Below, one piece after another: positions 9,039 to 16,643 of a stretch of 64,000 bases of DNA. The DNA comes from Streptomyces bathyalis (GTDB lineage Bacteria > Actinomycetota > Actinomycetes > Streptomycetales > Streptomycetaceae). Each line of letters begins with the position of its first letter. Within the stretch, counting starts at the first letter, position 1. The notes beneath the pieces are model-generated. The model saw only the letters and a program-made list of their open reading frames with translations. It was not told the origin of the DNA and searched no databases. The stretch spans positions 1,178,001 to 1,242,000 of the forward strand of contig NZ_CP048882.1 of NCBI RefSeq assembly GCF_015910445.1, given 5' to 3'. The translations under genes and the position numbers were made by a program.

Positions 9039-9204
9039 GGCGGGTCCTCCTGTCGGTCTTCACAGCTCACGTTCGTTCACGGTGTTTCTGTGCGCTGCCC
9101 CCCGGCTTTCGCCGGGCGGTGCCCCAAGCCGGTGGTGCCGGACCGTCCCGGGAGCGTGAGGGGTTGGGCCACGCCCCTGGGAAGGGCTTGTATGTGTGTC
9201 TGGC

Positions 9205-9232
9205 CCGGCCGGGAGCCGTCCCTCCCGGCCGG
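9205..9232 (-). terminator. hairpin after the 8-oxoguanine deaminase gene
   Basis: Perfect 11-bp arms CCGGCCGGGAG / CTCCCGGCCGG around a 6-base loop, 28 bases beyond the deaminase stop on the minus strand. It would end or attenuate the urate operon before the permease gene. Confidence 0.75.
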
Positions 9233-9259
9233 TGTCATTGGGTTGTCGCGGCTCGGGGC

Positions 9260-10654
9260 TCAGCCCTCGTCCGCGGCGATGCGGGCGAGCCGCCGGGCTT
9301 CGTCCCGCGTCTCGCGTGCGATCAAGTCCTCGTCGGCGTTGGTGAGATGGCCGTCCTCGACGACCGTACGGCCGTCCACGAGCGACAGCGTGACCGGTGC
9401 GGCGGCGCCGAGCACGAGCGCGGCGATCGGGTCGGCGATCGAGGAGTGCCCGATGCCGTCGATCCGCCACAGCACCAGGTCGGCGAGCTTGCCCGGCTCC
9501 AGCGACCCGATCTCGTGGGCCCTGCCGAGGACTTCGGCTCCGCCGTACGTTCCCAGTCGCAGCGCCTCACGGGCGGTGAGGGCCTTCTCCTTGTGCGCGC
9601 CGAGCCGGTTGACGAGCAAGGCGTTGCGCAACTCGGTGTGCAGTTCGCCGGATTCGTTGGACGCGGTTCCGTCGACGCCGAGGCCGACCGGGATGCCCGC
9701 GGCGAGCATGTCCGGTACCCGTGCGATGCCCGCGGCCAGGCGGGCGTTGGAGGAGGGGCAGTGGGCCACGCCCGTGCGGGTGCGGGCGAAGGCTGCGATG
9801 TCGGAGTCGCTCATGTGGACGCAGTGCGCCATCCACACGTCGTCGCCGAGCCAGCCCACCGATTCCAGGTAGTCGGTGGGTCCCATGCCGAACCGCTCGT
9901 GGCAGAACTTCTCCTCCTCCACCGTCTCCGAGCCGTGCGTGTGCAGACGTACGCCCTTGCGGCGGGCCAGTTCGCCTGCCTGGCGCAGCAGTTCGGTCGT
10001 CACGGAGAAGGGCGAGCAGGGTGCGACGCCGATGCGCAGCATCGAATCGAAGGACGGGTCGTGGTGGGTGTCGATGGCCTCTTCGGTGGCGGCAAGGGCG
10101 TCGTCGGTGGTCTCGACGGCGAAGTCCGGGGGCAGTCCGCCGTCGGACGCGCCCAGATCCATGGAGCCGCGGGTGGGGTTGAAGCGGACGCCGATGTCGC
10201 GCGCGGCACCGATCTCCGCGCCGAGGAGGTCGCCGGAACCGCGCGGGAAGACGTAGTGGTGGTCCATCGCCGTGGTCACGCCGCCGCGGACCATCATGCC
10301 GAGGGACCCCCGTGCGGCGGCGCGCACCATGTCCTCGTCGATGCGTGCCCATACGGGGTAGAGGGCGACGAGCCAGTCGAAGAGGTTGGCGTTCTGGGCG
10401 AGTCCGCGGGTGAGCCACTGGTAGAAGTGATGGTGGGTGTTGACCAGGCCCGGCGTGGCGAGGTGCCCGGTGCCGTCCACGCGGCGCACGACGTTTTCGA
10501 GGCCCGCGGGTGCACTGCCTTCGCCGACGGACTCGATCCGGTTGCCGGCGACGACGACGTGGCCGCGGGCATGCTCGGTGCCGTGCGCGTCGACGGTGGC
10601 GATTGCGCAGTTCTCGATGACGACGCGCTCTGTGCGGTCTGCCGGATCAGTCAT
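9260..10654 (-). CDS. 8-oxoguanine deaminase-like amidohydrolase
   Basis: A 464-residue amidohydrolase-superfamily enzyme. It shows the first metal pair in LVNTHHHFYQW (His74, His76), HTHGSE, WMAHCVHMSD and the late catalytic Asp in GLGVDGTASNE. The NTHHHFYQWLTR signature and following SPFSVTTELL fit the 8-oxoguanine deaminase group, which converts 8-oxoguanine to urate. That would feed the urate oxidase gene immediately upstream. Related alternatives are guanine or other purine/pterin deaminases. ATG 10654 is preceded by GAGGA ten bases upstream. It is 127 bases downstream of uox in the same direction, so co-transcription is likely. Confidence 0.85.
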   Translation of the reverse strand: MTDPADRTERVVIENCAIATVDAHGTEHARGHVVVAGNRIESVGEGSAPAGLENVVRRVDGTGHLATPGLVNTHHHFYQWLTRGLAQNANLFDWLVALYPVWARIDEDMVRAAARGSLGMMVRGGVTTAMDHHYVFPRGSGDLLGAEIGAARDIGVRFNPTRGSMDLGASDGGLPPDFAVETTDDALAATEEAIDTHHDPSFDSMLRIGVAPCSPFSVTTELLRQAGELARRKGVRLHTHGSETVEEEKFCHERFGMGPTDYLESVGWLGDDVWMAHCVHMSDSDIAAFARTRTGVAHCPSSNARLAAGIARVPDMLAAGIPVGLGVDGTASNESGELHTELRNALLVNRLGAHKEKALTAREALRLGTYGGAEVLGRAHEIGSLEPGKLADLVLWRIDGIGHSSIADPIAALVLGAAAPVTLSLVDGRTVVEDGHLTNADEDLIARETRDEARRLARIAADEG

Positions 10655-10781
10655 GGTGTCAGGAGTCCTCGATGCCGGTGGGACGGAAACAGGTACAGGG
10701 ACGGCCAAAGCAGCCGCGCCGGACGGAAATCGGGGGCGGGCGCCCGGTCGCAGGAGCCCGCCGGTTCCGGGCCGCCGCTTC

Positions 10782-11702
10782 TCACAGGTTGGTCAGGTCG
10801 AGGGGTATCCGCGCCTCGGCGCCCTCGCGCAGCACCGTCGCCTCGATGAGCCCGTACGGGCGGTCGGCGGCGATGTAGACGGCGCCGTCGGCGGCTTCGT
10901 TCTTGATGCCGAACGGCTCCAGGTCGACCTTGAAGTGGTGCTTGTTGGGCATGGAGAACCGGATCTCCTCCAACTCGGGCCTCCCCTCCAGGACTTGGGA
11001 TCCCATCCGGTAGAGGGTCTGCTGGAGGGAGAGGGAGTAGGTCTCCGCGAAGGCACCCAGCATGAGCGCCTTCGTGCCTTCGTAGGAGCTCTGCCAGTCG
11101 GGGGCCGACGCATCGTCCTCGCCGTTCCAGCCGTGCCGCCACACGGCGCTCACCTCGGTGGCGAGGATGCGGTCGTAGTCCTCCTTCAAGGTCGTGTACT
11201 TGTCCTTGATGTAGCCCCAGAACTCCGAGTCGGTGGAGTTGAGGACCGTGAGTCCCTTGAGCCCGCTGAGGATCTCGACGGTGGAGCCGTCGTAGGTGAC
11301 CTGCGCCGTGCGGGTCTCCTGGCCGCGGCGCACGAAGGAGTGCGGTGCCTCGCCTTCGGAGGTGGCGATCCGCTCCCACGCGTACTCCTCCACGCGGATG
11401 CGTGCCGTGCGGATCGGTTCGGTGGCGTCCACGAAGTGACGTGCGAGCGCGAGGCCGAACTGCTCGGCGGATTCGATGCCTTGCTCCTTGGCGAAGGCGA
11501 AGACGGTGTTCTTGGTCGTGTCGGTGGGCAGGACGTTCGCGTTGGAGCCGGAGTAGTGGACCTCGTCCAGGTCACCGCTGAGGGAGACCGAGACGTTGAG
11601 GTCCCTGATGTGGTGGGTCGCGCCGTCCCTGGTGATCTTGACGACGCGGTTCTCCGCCTTGCCGTACTGGTTCTGGCCGAGAATCGTGGTCGGCACCGTC
11701 AT
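10782..11702 (-). CDS. uox: factor-independent urate hydroxylase (urate oxidase)
   Basis: A 306-residue uricase. It oxidises urate to 5-hydroxyisourate using O2 with no cofactor. Family features: NQYGKAENRV with the catalytic Lys15, LPTDTTKNTVFAFAKE with the catalytic Thr60-Asp pair, the GLKGLTVLNSTDSEFWGY segment, and MPNKHHFKVDLEPF near the C-terminus containing the active-site His. Length is typical for the tandem T-fold enzyme. It starts 6 bases after the uraH stop, so the two are translationally linked. The product is handed to UraH then UraD, giving S-allantoin. Confidence 0.97.
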   Translation of the reverse strand: MTVPTTILGQNQYGKAENRVVKITRDGATHHIRDLNVSVSLSGDLDEVHYSGSNANVLPTDTTKNTVFAFAKEQGIESAEQFGLALARHFVDATEPIRTARIRVEEYAWERIATSEGEAPHSFVRRGQETRTAQVTYDGSTVEILSGLKGLTVLNSTDSEFWGYIKDKYTTLKEDYDRILATEVSAVWRHGWNGEDDASAPDWQSSYEGTKALMLGAFAETYSLSLQQTLYRMGSQVLEGRPELEEIRFSMPNKHHFKVDLEPFGIKNEAADGAVYIAADRPYGLIEATVLREGAEARIPLDLTNL

Positions 11703-11708
11703 TCGCTG

Positions 11709-12098
11709 TCAGCTCCCTCGGTATACGGAATAGCCGAACGGGTTGAGCAGCAGCGGCACGTGATAGTGCTCGCCCGGGGCGACCGCGAAGACGACCGTCA
11801 CCTCGGGGAAGAAGCTCCCCCGCTCCCCCGCCTCGTGCTCCTCGTGCGTCCTGTTCGCGTTCAGATACGGCTCGACCCCGAAGGTGAGCCGGGCATGTGC
11901 GGTGCCCTCCGGCAGTGCCGGAAGGTCCTTGCAGCGTCCGTCCGCGTCCGTGGTCGAGGCGGAGTGCGCGGACCACTCCGCCTTGCCGTCGGTGCGCACG
12001 GACAGCTCCACACCGACGCCCGCTGCGGGACGGCCGACGCTGGTGTCGAGGATGTGCGTCGACACCGATGCCGTCGCGCCGCCCGGGTTGCCGCTCAT
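11709..12098 (-). CDS. uraH: 5-hydroxyisourate hydrolase (transthyretin-like)
   Basis: A 129-residue transthyretin-related protein that hydrolyses 5-hydroxyisourate to OHCU. Diagnostic features are the N-terminal STHILDTSVGRPA (His15) and the exact C-terminal Tyr-Arg-Gly-Ser, with YHVPLLLNPFGYSVYRGS just before it. FFPEVTVVF matches the core strand. ATG 12098 overlaps the uraD stop in an ATGA quartet. The position between uraD and uox makes the assignment secure. Cytoplasmic; expected to act as a homotetramer. Confidence 0.97.
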   Translation of the reverse strand: MSGNPGGATASVSTHILDTSVGRPAAGVGVELSVRTDGKAEWSAHSASTTDADGRCKDLPALPEGTAHARLTFGVEPYLNANRTHEEHEAGERGSFFPEVTVVFAVAPGEHYHVPLLLNPFGYSVYRGS

Positions 12099-12640
12099 GT
12101 TCGCTCGCCTTCCACATCTGCCGGACGTGCCGTCTCTGCCAGCGAGGTCAGCCGGATCCGGTTGATCTTCGTCAGTTCGGTGCGGACGATCTCACGTTCC
12201 TCTTCGGGTGAGTTGCCGATGCGGCTGCGTGCGGCGTCCCTCATCTCCTCGCCGCTCAGGCCGGTCGCGCAGATCAGGAAGACGTGGCCGAACTGCTCCT
12301 GGTAGGCCAGATTCAGCTCCAGCATTTCCTCCTTCAGCCTGTCGGAGGCGCCGGCCATGCCGCGCTGCTCGCGCGCCGAGGACGGGTCGCCGGCCCGTGG
12401 ACGTCCGATGGGCGGATGCCCTGCCATGGCCTCGGCGAGGTCCTCGGCGGTGAGCTCCGCCATCGCCGCGTCGTTCGCGGCGAGCAGTTCGGCCGGGGTG
12501 GCGTACGGGCGGCGGTCGAGCACCGCACCCGCCCACGCCCGGGCGGCGCAGACCTCCTGGAGCGCGCTGCGGGCATCGCTCTCCACGGCGGAGTTGAGCC
12601 AGGTCAGACCCGGCGTCGCGGGGGAAGGGGAAGGCGTCAC
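12095..12640 (-). CDS. uraD: OHCU decarboxylase
   Basis: A 181-residue 2-oxo-4-hydroxy-4-carboxy-5-ureidoimidazoline decarboxylase, which makes S-allantoin. It shows the catalytic His75 in AGHPPIGRP, the Glu91-Gln92 pair in SAREQRGM, and FGHVFLICATG near the C-terminus. It is the first gene of the urate operon and overlaps uraH by four bases. A promoter with a good -35/-10 pair and an overlapping inverted repeat lies just upstream (12672-12712). Confidence 0.96.
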   Translation of the reverse strand: MTPSPSPATPGLTWLNSAVESDARSALQEVCAARAWAGAVLDRRPYATPAELLAANDAAMAELTAEDLAEAMAGHPPIGRPRAGDPSSAREQRGMAGASDRLKEEMLELNLAYQEQFGHVFLICATGLSGEEMRDAARSRIGNSPEEEREIVRTELTKINRIRLTSLAETARPADVEGERT

Positions 12641-12671
12641 GTATGCCTCCGGAGACTGTTCGGACTGGGAA

Positions 12672-12712
12672 CAGCTAAACCCCGGAGGAGGGCAACGTCA
12701 ACAGTTTGTTGA
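12672..12712 (-). promoter_or_regulatory. urate operon promoter with overlapping inverted repeat
   Basis: On the minus strand, TTGACG (12701-12696) and TAGCTG (12677-12672) are 18 bases apart, placing the transcript start roughly 25 bases before the uraD ATG at 12640. An inverted repeat TCAACA-GTT-TGTTGA (12698-12712) overlaps the -35 box, a position typical of repressor operators. Confidence 0.6.
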
Positions 12713-12943
12713 AATTCAGGTGCGCGGTGAATGGCTCCGGTGCGAGCGACGGCGGTCCGGCCGCGCCTGAAGTTCCGGTCCTAAAGGCCCTGGTGGTGGC
12801 GCCGTGGCAGCCCCCCGGCAACCCATGTCCTCATGGGCGTCGCCGCGTAGGACCGGGGCATGTGGTGGCGGGCCGGCCTCCTCTCGCCGTCGGCGTTGCG
12901 GCCGGAACGTCGTGGCCGCCCCACTCCGCCACTCCCCACTTAC

Positions 12944-12961
12944 ATGCGATTCGCATACAGT
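12944..12961 (+). promoter_or_regulatory. leaderless promoter with 13-bp palindrome
   Basis: Palindrome ATGCGA-T-TCGCAT at 12944-12956 runs directly into TACAGT (12956-12961), a plausible -10 box. The start codon at 12968 is only six bases further on, so transcription would begin at or next to the ATG. The operator position fits repression by the MarR protein encoded two genes downstream. Confidence 0.55.
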
Positions 12962-12967
12962 GCACTC

Positions 12968-13348
12968 ATGGAATCCGTACTGGAAGCAGCCGTCGGCCGT
13001 TGGCATGCGACGGTGAACGACGGCGACCCGGGGCCTGCCGCCGACGCGGTCACCGACCCGGTCGTCGTGCTGGGCCCGAAGGGCGCCGGCCCGATCTCGC
13101 CTGCCGAGTTCGCGGACTGGGTGCAGCGGTCCGGGATCAAGCTGGTCCCGCAGACGTGGCATCCGGTCAGCGAGCGGCTGATGGTGGTCGAAGAGGACGC
13201 CACCTGGCCCGGGAGTCACATCCCGACCAGGGTGGCCACGCTCTTCCGGGTCACCGGCGAGCGGGTGTCCGCCTCGCTGCGGTTGCCCGACCTCGACTCG
13301 GCACTCGACCTGGCATACATCTGCCGCGAGATGGCAGCCACGGAGTGA
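12968..13348 (+). CDS. small SnoaL/NTF2-like protein of unknown function
   Basis: A 126-residue protein that begins MESVLEAAVGRWHATVNDGDP and contains VTDPVVVLGPKGAGPI, LVPQTWHPVSERLMVVEEDATW and VATLFRVTGERV. This helix-then-sheet pattern resembles NTF2/SnoaL-like alpha+beta barrel proteins that bind small ligands or act as isomerases, but no catalytic set can be named. No ribosome-binding site precedes ATG 12968, in keeping with a leaderless transcript. Its last four bases overlap the GTG start of the MarR gene, so the two form a translationally coupled pair. Confidence 0.7.
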   Translation: MESVLEAAVGRWHATVNDGDPGPAADAVTDPVVVLGPKGAGPISPAEFADWVQRSGIKLVPQTWHPVSERLMVVEEDATWPGSHIPTRVATLFRVTGERVSASLRLPDLDSALDLAYICREMAATE

Positions 13349-13830
13349 GCAGGACTGCCAAGGCCCGGCCCGGCGCCGATCGCGGCCCGGGTCAGGTGCT
13401 CTTCGAGTTCGTCCGCCACTGGTCGCGCCGCCCTCACGCGAGCGAACCCCAGGGGGCGGAGCCGGGACGTCTCGTGCTCGTCACGGAGGCCGTCCACTCC
13501 CTGACGCGGCGGGAACCCGCGACCGTCAACGCGGTGGCGCACGAGATCGGCATCGACCAGAGCGGCGCGTCCCGCCTGGTCAAGAGCGCGGTCGCGGCCG
13601 GATACCTGCGGATGCGCGCACCGGAGGCCGACGGCCGGCGCCGTGAGCTGTCGGTCACCCCGGCGGGCCTTGCCATGCTCGACGAGGCACATGAATGGCA
13701 GGAAGCCGTCTTCGCCCGGCTCACCGAGGGCTGGAGCGAGCGGCAACGCACCGAATTCCGGCAAGCGATGCTGAGCCTGCTCGAACGTTCACAGGCGCCC
13801 GGCGGGACGGGGCTGCGTCGAAGTCCGTGA
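13345..13830 (+). CDS. MarR-family transcriptional regulator
   Basis: A 161-residue winged-helix protein. The DNA-binding part is TVNAVAHEIGIDQSGASRLVKSAVAAGYLRM followed by the wing APEADGRRRELSVTPAG, as in MarR repressors, flanked by helices for dimerisation. GTG 13345 overlaps the upstream stop (GTGA). It probably controls its own two-gene unit through the palindrome at 12944-12956. It also lies close to the urate operon, so a urate- or phenolic-responsive role is possible but not shown. Confidence 0.85.
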   Translation: MSRTAKARPGADRGPGQVLFEFVRHWSRRPHASEPQGAEPGRLVLVTEAVHSLTRREPATVNAVAHEIGIDQSGASRLVKSAVAAGYLRMRAPEADGRRRELSVTPAGLAMLDEAHEWQEAVFARLTEGWSERQRTEFRQAMLSLLERSQAPGGTGLRRSP

Positions 13831-13855
13831 CCCGTGCACGCGGAGAGCGAGCGGC

Positions 13856-14260
13856 TCAGGCCCCCGGGGACCCCTGGTCGCCGCCCTCGCGGGTCTCGCG
13901 GTTGAGGTAGTTGTAGACCGTGAAGCGGCTGACACCGAGGGCGCTCGCCACGGTCTCGACGCCGTGCCGCACGGAGAAGGCGCCGCGGCTCTCCAGCACG
14001 CGCACGACCGACTGCTTGGTCCTGCGGTCCAGTTCGGCGAGCGGCATCCCGTGGCGGCGTTCCAGCTCGGCGAGGATGTGGTCGAGCGAGTCGGACAGGT
14101 GCGGCAGCCGTACGGCGACGACGTCCCGTCCCTCCCAGGCGAGGACCACGTCGTCGCCCTTCGCCTCCTCCGGCGAGACCATCTCTCCGCCCATGGCGTC
14201 GACCAGCGGCTTGACCGCGTCCGCGAAGCGGCGCCCTTCCTGTGCGTCGGCAGCGGTCAT
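13856..14260 (-). CDS. YheO/DauR-type helix-turn-helix protein
   Basis: A 134-residue protein with a clear C-terminal HTH: VVRVLESRGAFSVRHGVETVASALGVSRFTVYNYLNRE (given here as a description of residues about 86-124; key elements are RGAF, GVETVA, VSRFTVYNYL). This is the HTH_22 pattern of YheO/DauR regulators, but the N-terminal PAS-like sensor is replaced by a shorter domain (VVLAWEGRDVVAVRLPHLSDSLDHILAELERRHG). ATG 14260 overlaps the stop of the upstream small gene. It sits between the urate and glyoxylate operons and may regulate one of them. Confidence 0.75.
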   Translation of the reverse strand: MTAADAQEGRRFADAVKPLVDAMGGEMVSPEEAKGDDVVLAWEGRDVVAVRLPHLSDSLDHILAELERRHGMPLAELDRRTKQSVVRVLESRGAFSVRHGVETVASALGVSRFTVYNYLNRETREGGDQGSPGA

Positions 14261-14529
14261 GCCCCGCCCCCGGCGGCACCCGGCTCCGTGTCCGCGAGGA
14301 CGTTGAGCTGGAGCGAGATGCGGGTCGCGCCGGCGCCGAGCGAGTCGCGAAGCAGGGCCTGGACCGCGTCGAGCACGTCCTCGGCCCGGCCCTCCACCGT
14401 GTTGCCGAACGGGCCCACGTCGACGGAGTCGAGCGGCGCGCTCTGCACGACCTCCCGGGCCACCAGCGCATGCCGCGGCGCCTCGTCCAAATCGAAGGGC
14501 TCCGTCGTGAACTCAACTCGCAATCGCAC
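14257..14529 (-). CDS. thiamine-binding-like (YkoF/MTH1187 family) small protein
   Basis: A 90-residue protein with GTG start at 14529. The sequence LRVEFTTEPFDL, ALVAREVVQSAPLDSVDVGPFGNTVEG and LDAVQALLRDSLGAGATRISLQLNV has the single ferredoxin-like repeat pattern of MTH1187/YkoF-type proteins, some of which bind thiamine or its precursors. The assignment is moderate because the motif set is weak. It overlaps the HTH gene by four bases and is divergent from hyi-glxR-gcl, whose last enzyme uses thiamine diphosphate. Confidence 0.55.
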   Translation of the reverse strand: MRLRVEFTTEPFDLDEAPRHALVAREVVQSAPLDSVDVGPFGNTVEGRAEDVLDAVQALLRDSLGAGATRISLQLNVLADTEPGAAGGGA

Positions 14530-14657
14530 GTCGTCAACCTACGCGAACGCCACGGGGAGCGGCCATCGGAAGGGGCGGCGGACGGCGGCCGAGAGCGTTG
14601 CCCGTGGTCTCAGCCTGCGGCAGACCCCTTGACAGCTTCCGGGATCCGAGAGCAGTC

Positions 14658-14690
14658 TTCCATAAAGCAGAAAGCTACTTTCACAATACG
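14658..14690 (+). promoter_or_regulatory. candidate IclR/AllR-type operator before hyi
   Basis: An A+T-rich patch in a G+C-rich region. It contains TTCCATAAAGCAGAAA (14658-14673), which resembles the TTC-N-GAA dyads bound by IclR-family proteins, overlapping a perfect inverted repeat GAAAG-CTA-CTTTC (14670-14682). It lies 38-70 bases before the hyi start. In Streptomyces coelicolor the IclR-type AllR is known to control allantoin and glyoxylate genes. Confidence 0.5.
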
Positions 14691-14727
14691 AAAACTTGCC
14701 CGCACCGACCGGAGGAAGGCGATCGCC

Positions 14728-15591
14728 GTGGCGTCCCAATCCGAGCTCGCCGGCATCGGCGGCACCGATCACCGCTACACCGTCAACCTGTCGATCCTCT
14801 TCACCGAGCTTCCGCTGCTCGAACGCCCCGCCGCGGCCGCGGCCGCGGGCTTCACCGCGGTCGAGCTGTGGTGGCCGTGGGTGGACGCACCCGTGCCCGA
14901 ACGGGCCGAACTGGACTCGCTGCGACGGGCGTTGACCGACGCCGGCACCCGGCTGACGGGTCTGAACTTCTACGCGGGCCAGCTGCCCGGACCGGACCGC
15001 GGTGCGCTGTCGGTGCCGGGTGAGGAGTCCGAGAAGTTCCGCCGGAACATCGACGTCGCCGTGGACTTCGCCCAGTCGACCGGCTGCACCGCACTCAACG
15101 CCCTCTACGGCAACCGCGTATCGGGGGCCACGCCGGACGAGCAGGACCGACTCGCCCTGGAGAACCTGGTGTCGGCGGCACGCGCGGCCGACAGCATCGG
15201 AGCGGTGCTGCTCATCGAGGCCCTCAACGCCATCGAGTCGCCGCACTGCCCCATCGTCAGCGCCCCCAGGGCCGTCTCGGTCGTGGACGAGGTCAACGAG
15301 GCCACGGGGCTGGACAACACGAGGTTCCTGATGGACCTCTACCACCTGGCGATGAACGGCGAGGACCTGCACAAGGTCATCGACGACCACGCGGCCCGCA
15401 CCGGACACGTCCAGATCGCCGACAGCCCGGGCCGAGGTGCTCCCGGCACCGGCGAACTCGACTTCCCCGACCTGCTGGAGCGCCTCGCCAAGGCGGGTTA
15501 CGAGGGCCGGATCGGCCTGGAGTACAAGCCCGGCGACCTTCCGAGCGCCGAGAGCTTCGAGTGGCTGCCGCGTCCGCTGCGCCGCGCCTGA
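14728..15591 (+). CDS. hyi: hydroxypyruvate isomerase-like TIM barrel protein
   Basis: A 287-residue xylose-isomerase-like TIM barrel enzyme that interconverts hydroxypyruvate and tartronate semialdehyde. Features: YTVNLSILFTELPLLERPAA at the N-terminus, FTAVELWWPW, ALNALYGNR, LLIEALNAIESP (metal/catalytic Glu), TRFLMDLYHLAMNGED, HVQIADSPGRGAPGTGELDF and IGLEYKP. GTG 14728 has GGAGGAAGG eleven bases upstream. First gene of the hyi-glxR-gcl set, 143 bases before glxR. Together with Gcl and GlxR it channels glyoxylate, the end product of allantoin breakdown, into glycerate. Confidence 0.92.
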   Translation: MASQSELAGIGGTDHRYTVNLSILFTELPLLERPAAAAAAGFTAVELWWPWVDAPVPERAELDSLRRALTDAGTRLTGLNFYAGQLPGPDRGALSVPGEESEKFRRNIDVAVDFAQSTGCTALNALYGNRVSGATPDEQDRLALENLVSAARAADSIGAVLLIEALNAIESPHCPIVSAPRAVSVVDEVNEATGLDNTRFLMDLYHLAMNGEDLHKVIDDHAARTGHVQIADSPGRGAPGTGELDFPDLLERLAKAGYEGRIGLEYKPGDLPSAESFEWLPRPLRRA

Positions 15592-15734
15592 GTGCTCAGG
15601 CCGGGCCGCGGCCTCACCGGTGCCACGGCTCGCACCCGGCCCCGCCACCGGCACCCGGCCGGACGCGCTCCGGCCCGGGGCCGCGCTCCCGCCAAGTACG
15701 CCCGTAGGCAACAGACTTCGAAAGGCATGACCCC

Positions 15735-16640
15735 ATGAGCCACACCCCGGACAACACGAAGATCGGATTCATCGGTCTCGGCATCATGGGCACCCCCATG
15801 GTGCGCAACCTCGTCTCCGCCGGCTACGCCGTGACCGCGTTCGACCTCGACCCCGCTCGCGTCGACCAGGCCGTCGAGAACGGCGGCAGCGCCGCGTCCT
15901 CCATCGCGGACGCCGTCCGCGGGGCCGACGTCGTCATCACAATGGTCCCCGCGTCGCCGCAGGTCGAGCAGGTCGTGCTGCACGAGGGCGGCGTGCTGGA
16001 GCACATCCGCTCGGGCGGCCTGCTCATCGACATGTCCTCCATCACCCCGCAGACGTCGGTGGACGTGGCGAAGGCCGCTGCCGCCAAGGGCGTCGACGTG
16101 CTCGACGCTCCCGTCTCCGGCGGCGAGGCCGGAGCCGTGGAAGGTGTGCTGTCCATCATGGTCGGCGGCGAGCGCGAGACCTTCGAGGCGGCACTGCCCG
16201 TTCTCGAGGCGCTCGGGAAGACGATCGTGCTGTGCGGTCCGCACGGCTCGGGGCAGACGGTGAAGGCCGCCAACCAGCTGATCGTCGCCGTCAACATCGA
16301 GGCTGTCGCAGAGGCCGTGGTCTTCCTGGAGAAGTCCGGCGTCGACCTCCCGGCGGCACTGGACGTGCTGGCCGGCGGGCTCGCCGGCTCCACCGTGCTG
16401 AACCGCAAGAAGGAGAGCATCCTCGCGGGCGACTTCCGGCCCGGATTCAAGATCGACCTGCACCACAAGGACATGGGCATCGTCACCGACGCGGCACGCA
16501 ACGTCGGCGCGACCGTCCCCGCGGGTGCGCTGCTGGCCCAACTCGTCGCGGCGCTGCGGCAGCAGGGCGACGGCGGCCTCGACCACTCCGCGCTGGTGCG
16601 CGGCGTGCGACGCCTCTCCGGCGAGAAGGTGGAGGACTGA
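15735..16640 (+). CDS. glxR: 2-hydroxy-3-oxopropionate (tartronate semialdehyde) reductase
   Basis: A 301-residue beta-hydroxyacid dehydrogenase. It has the N-terminal NAD(P)-binding motif GFIGLGIMGTPM, the substrate-binding DAPVSGGEAGAVEG, and the catalytic-lysine region SGQTVKAANQLIVAVN. It reduces tartronate semialdehyde, the product of Gcl, to D-glycerate. Length and order (after hyi, three bases before gcl) match actinomycete glyoxylate clusters. ATG 15735 is preceded by GAAAGG. Confidence 0.94.
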   Translation: MSHTPDNTKIGFIGLGIMGTPMVRNLVSAGYAVTAFDLDPARVDQAVENGGSAASSIADAVRGADVVITMVPASPQVEQVVLHEGGVLEHIRSGGLLIDMSSITPQTSVDVAKAAAAKGVDVLDAPVSGGEAGAVEGVLSIMVGGERETFEAALPVLEALGKTIVLCGPHGSGQTVKAANQLIVAVNIEAVAEAVVFLEKSGVDLPAALDVLAGGLAGSTVLNRKKESILAGDFRPGFKIDLHHKDMGIVTDAARNVGATVPAGALLAQLVAALRQQGDGGLDHSALVRGVRRLSGEKVED

Positions 16641-16643
16641 CGC

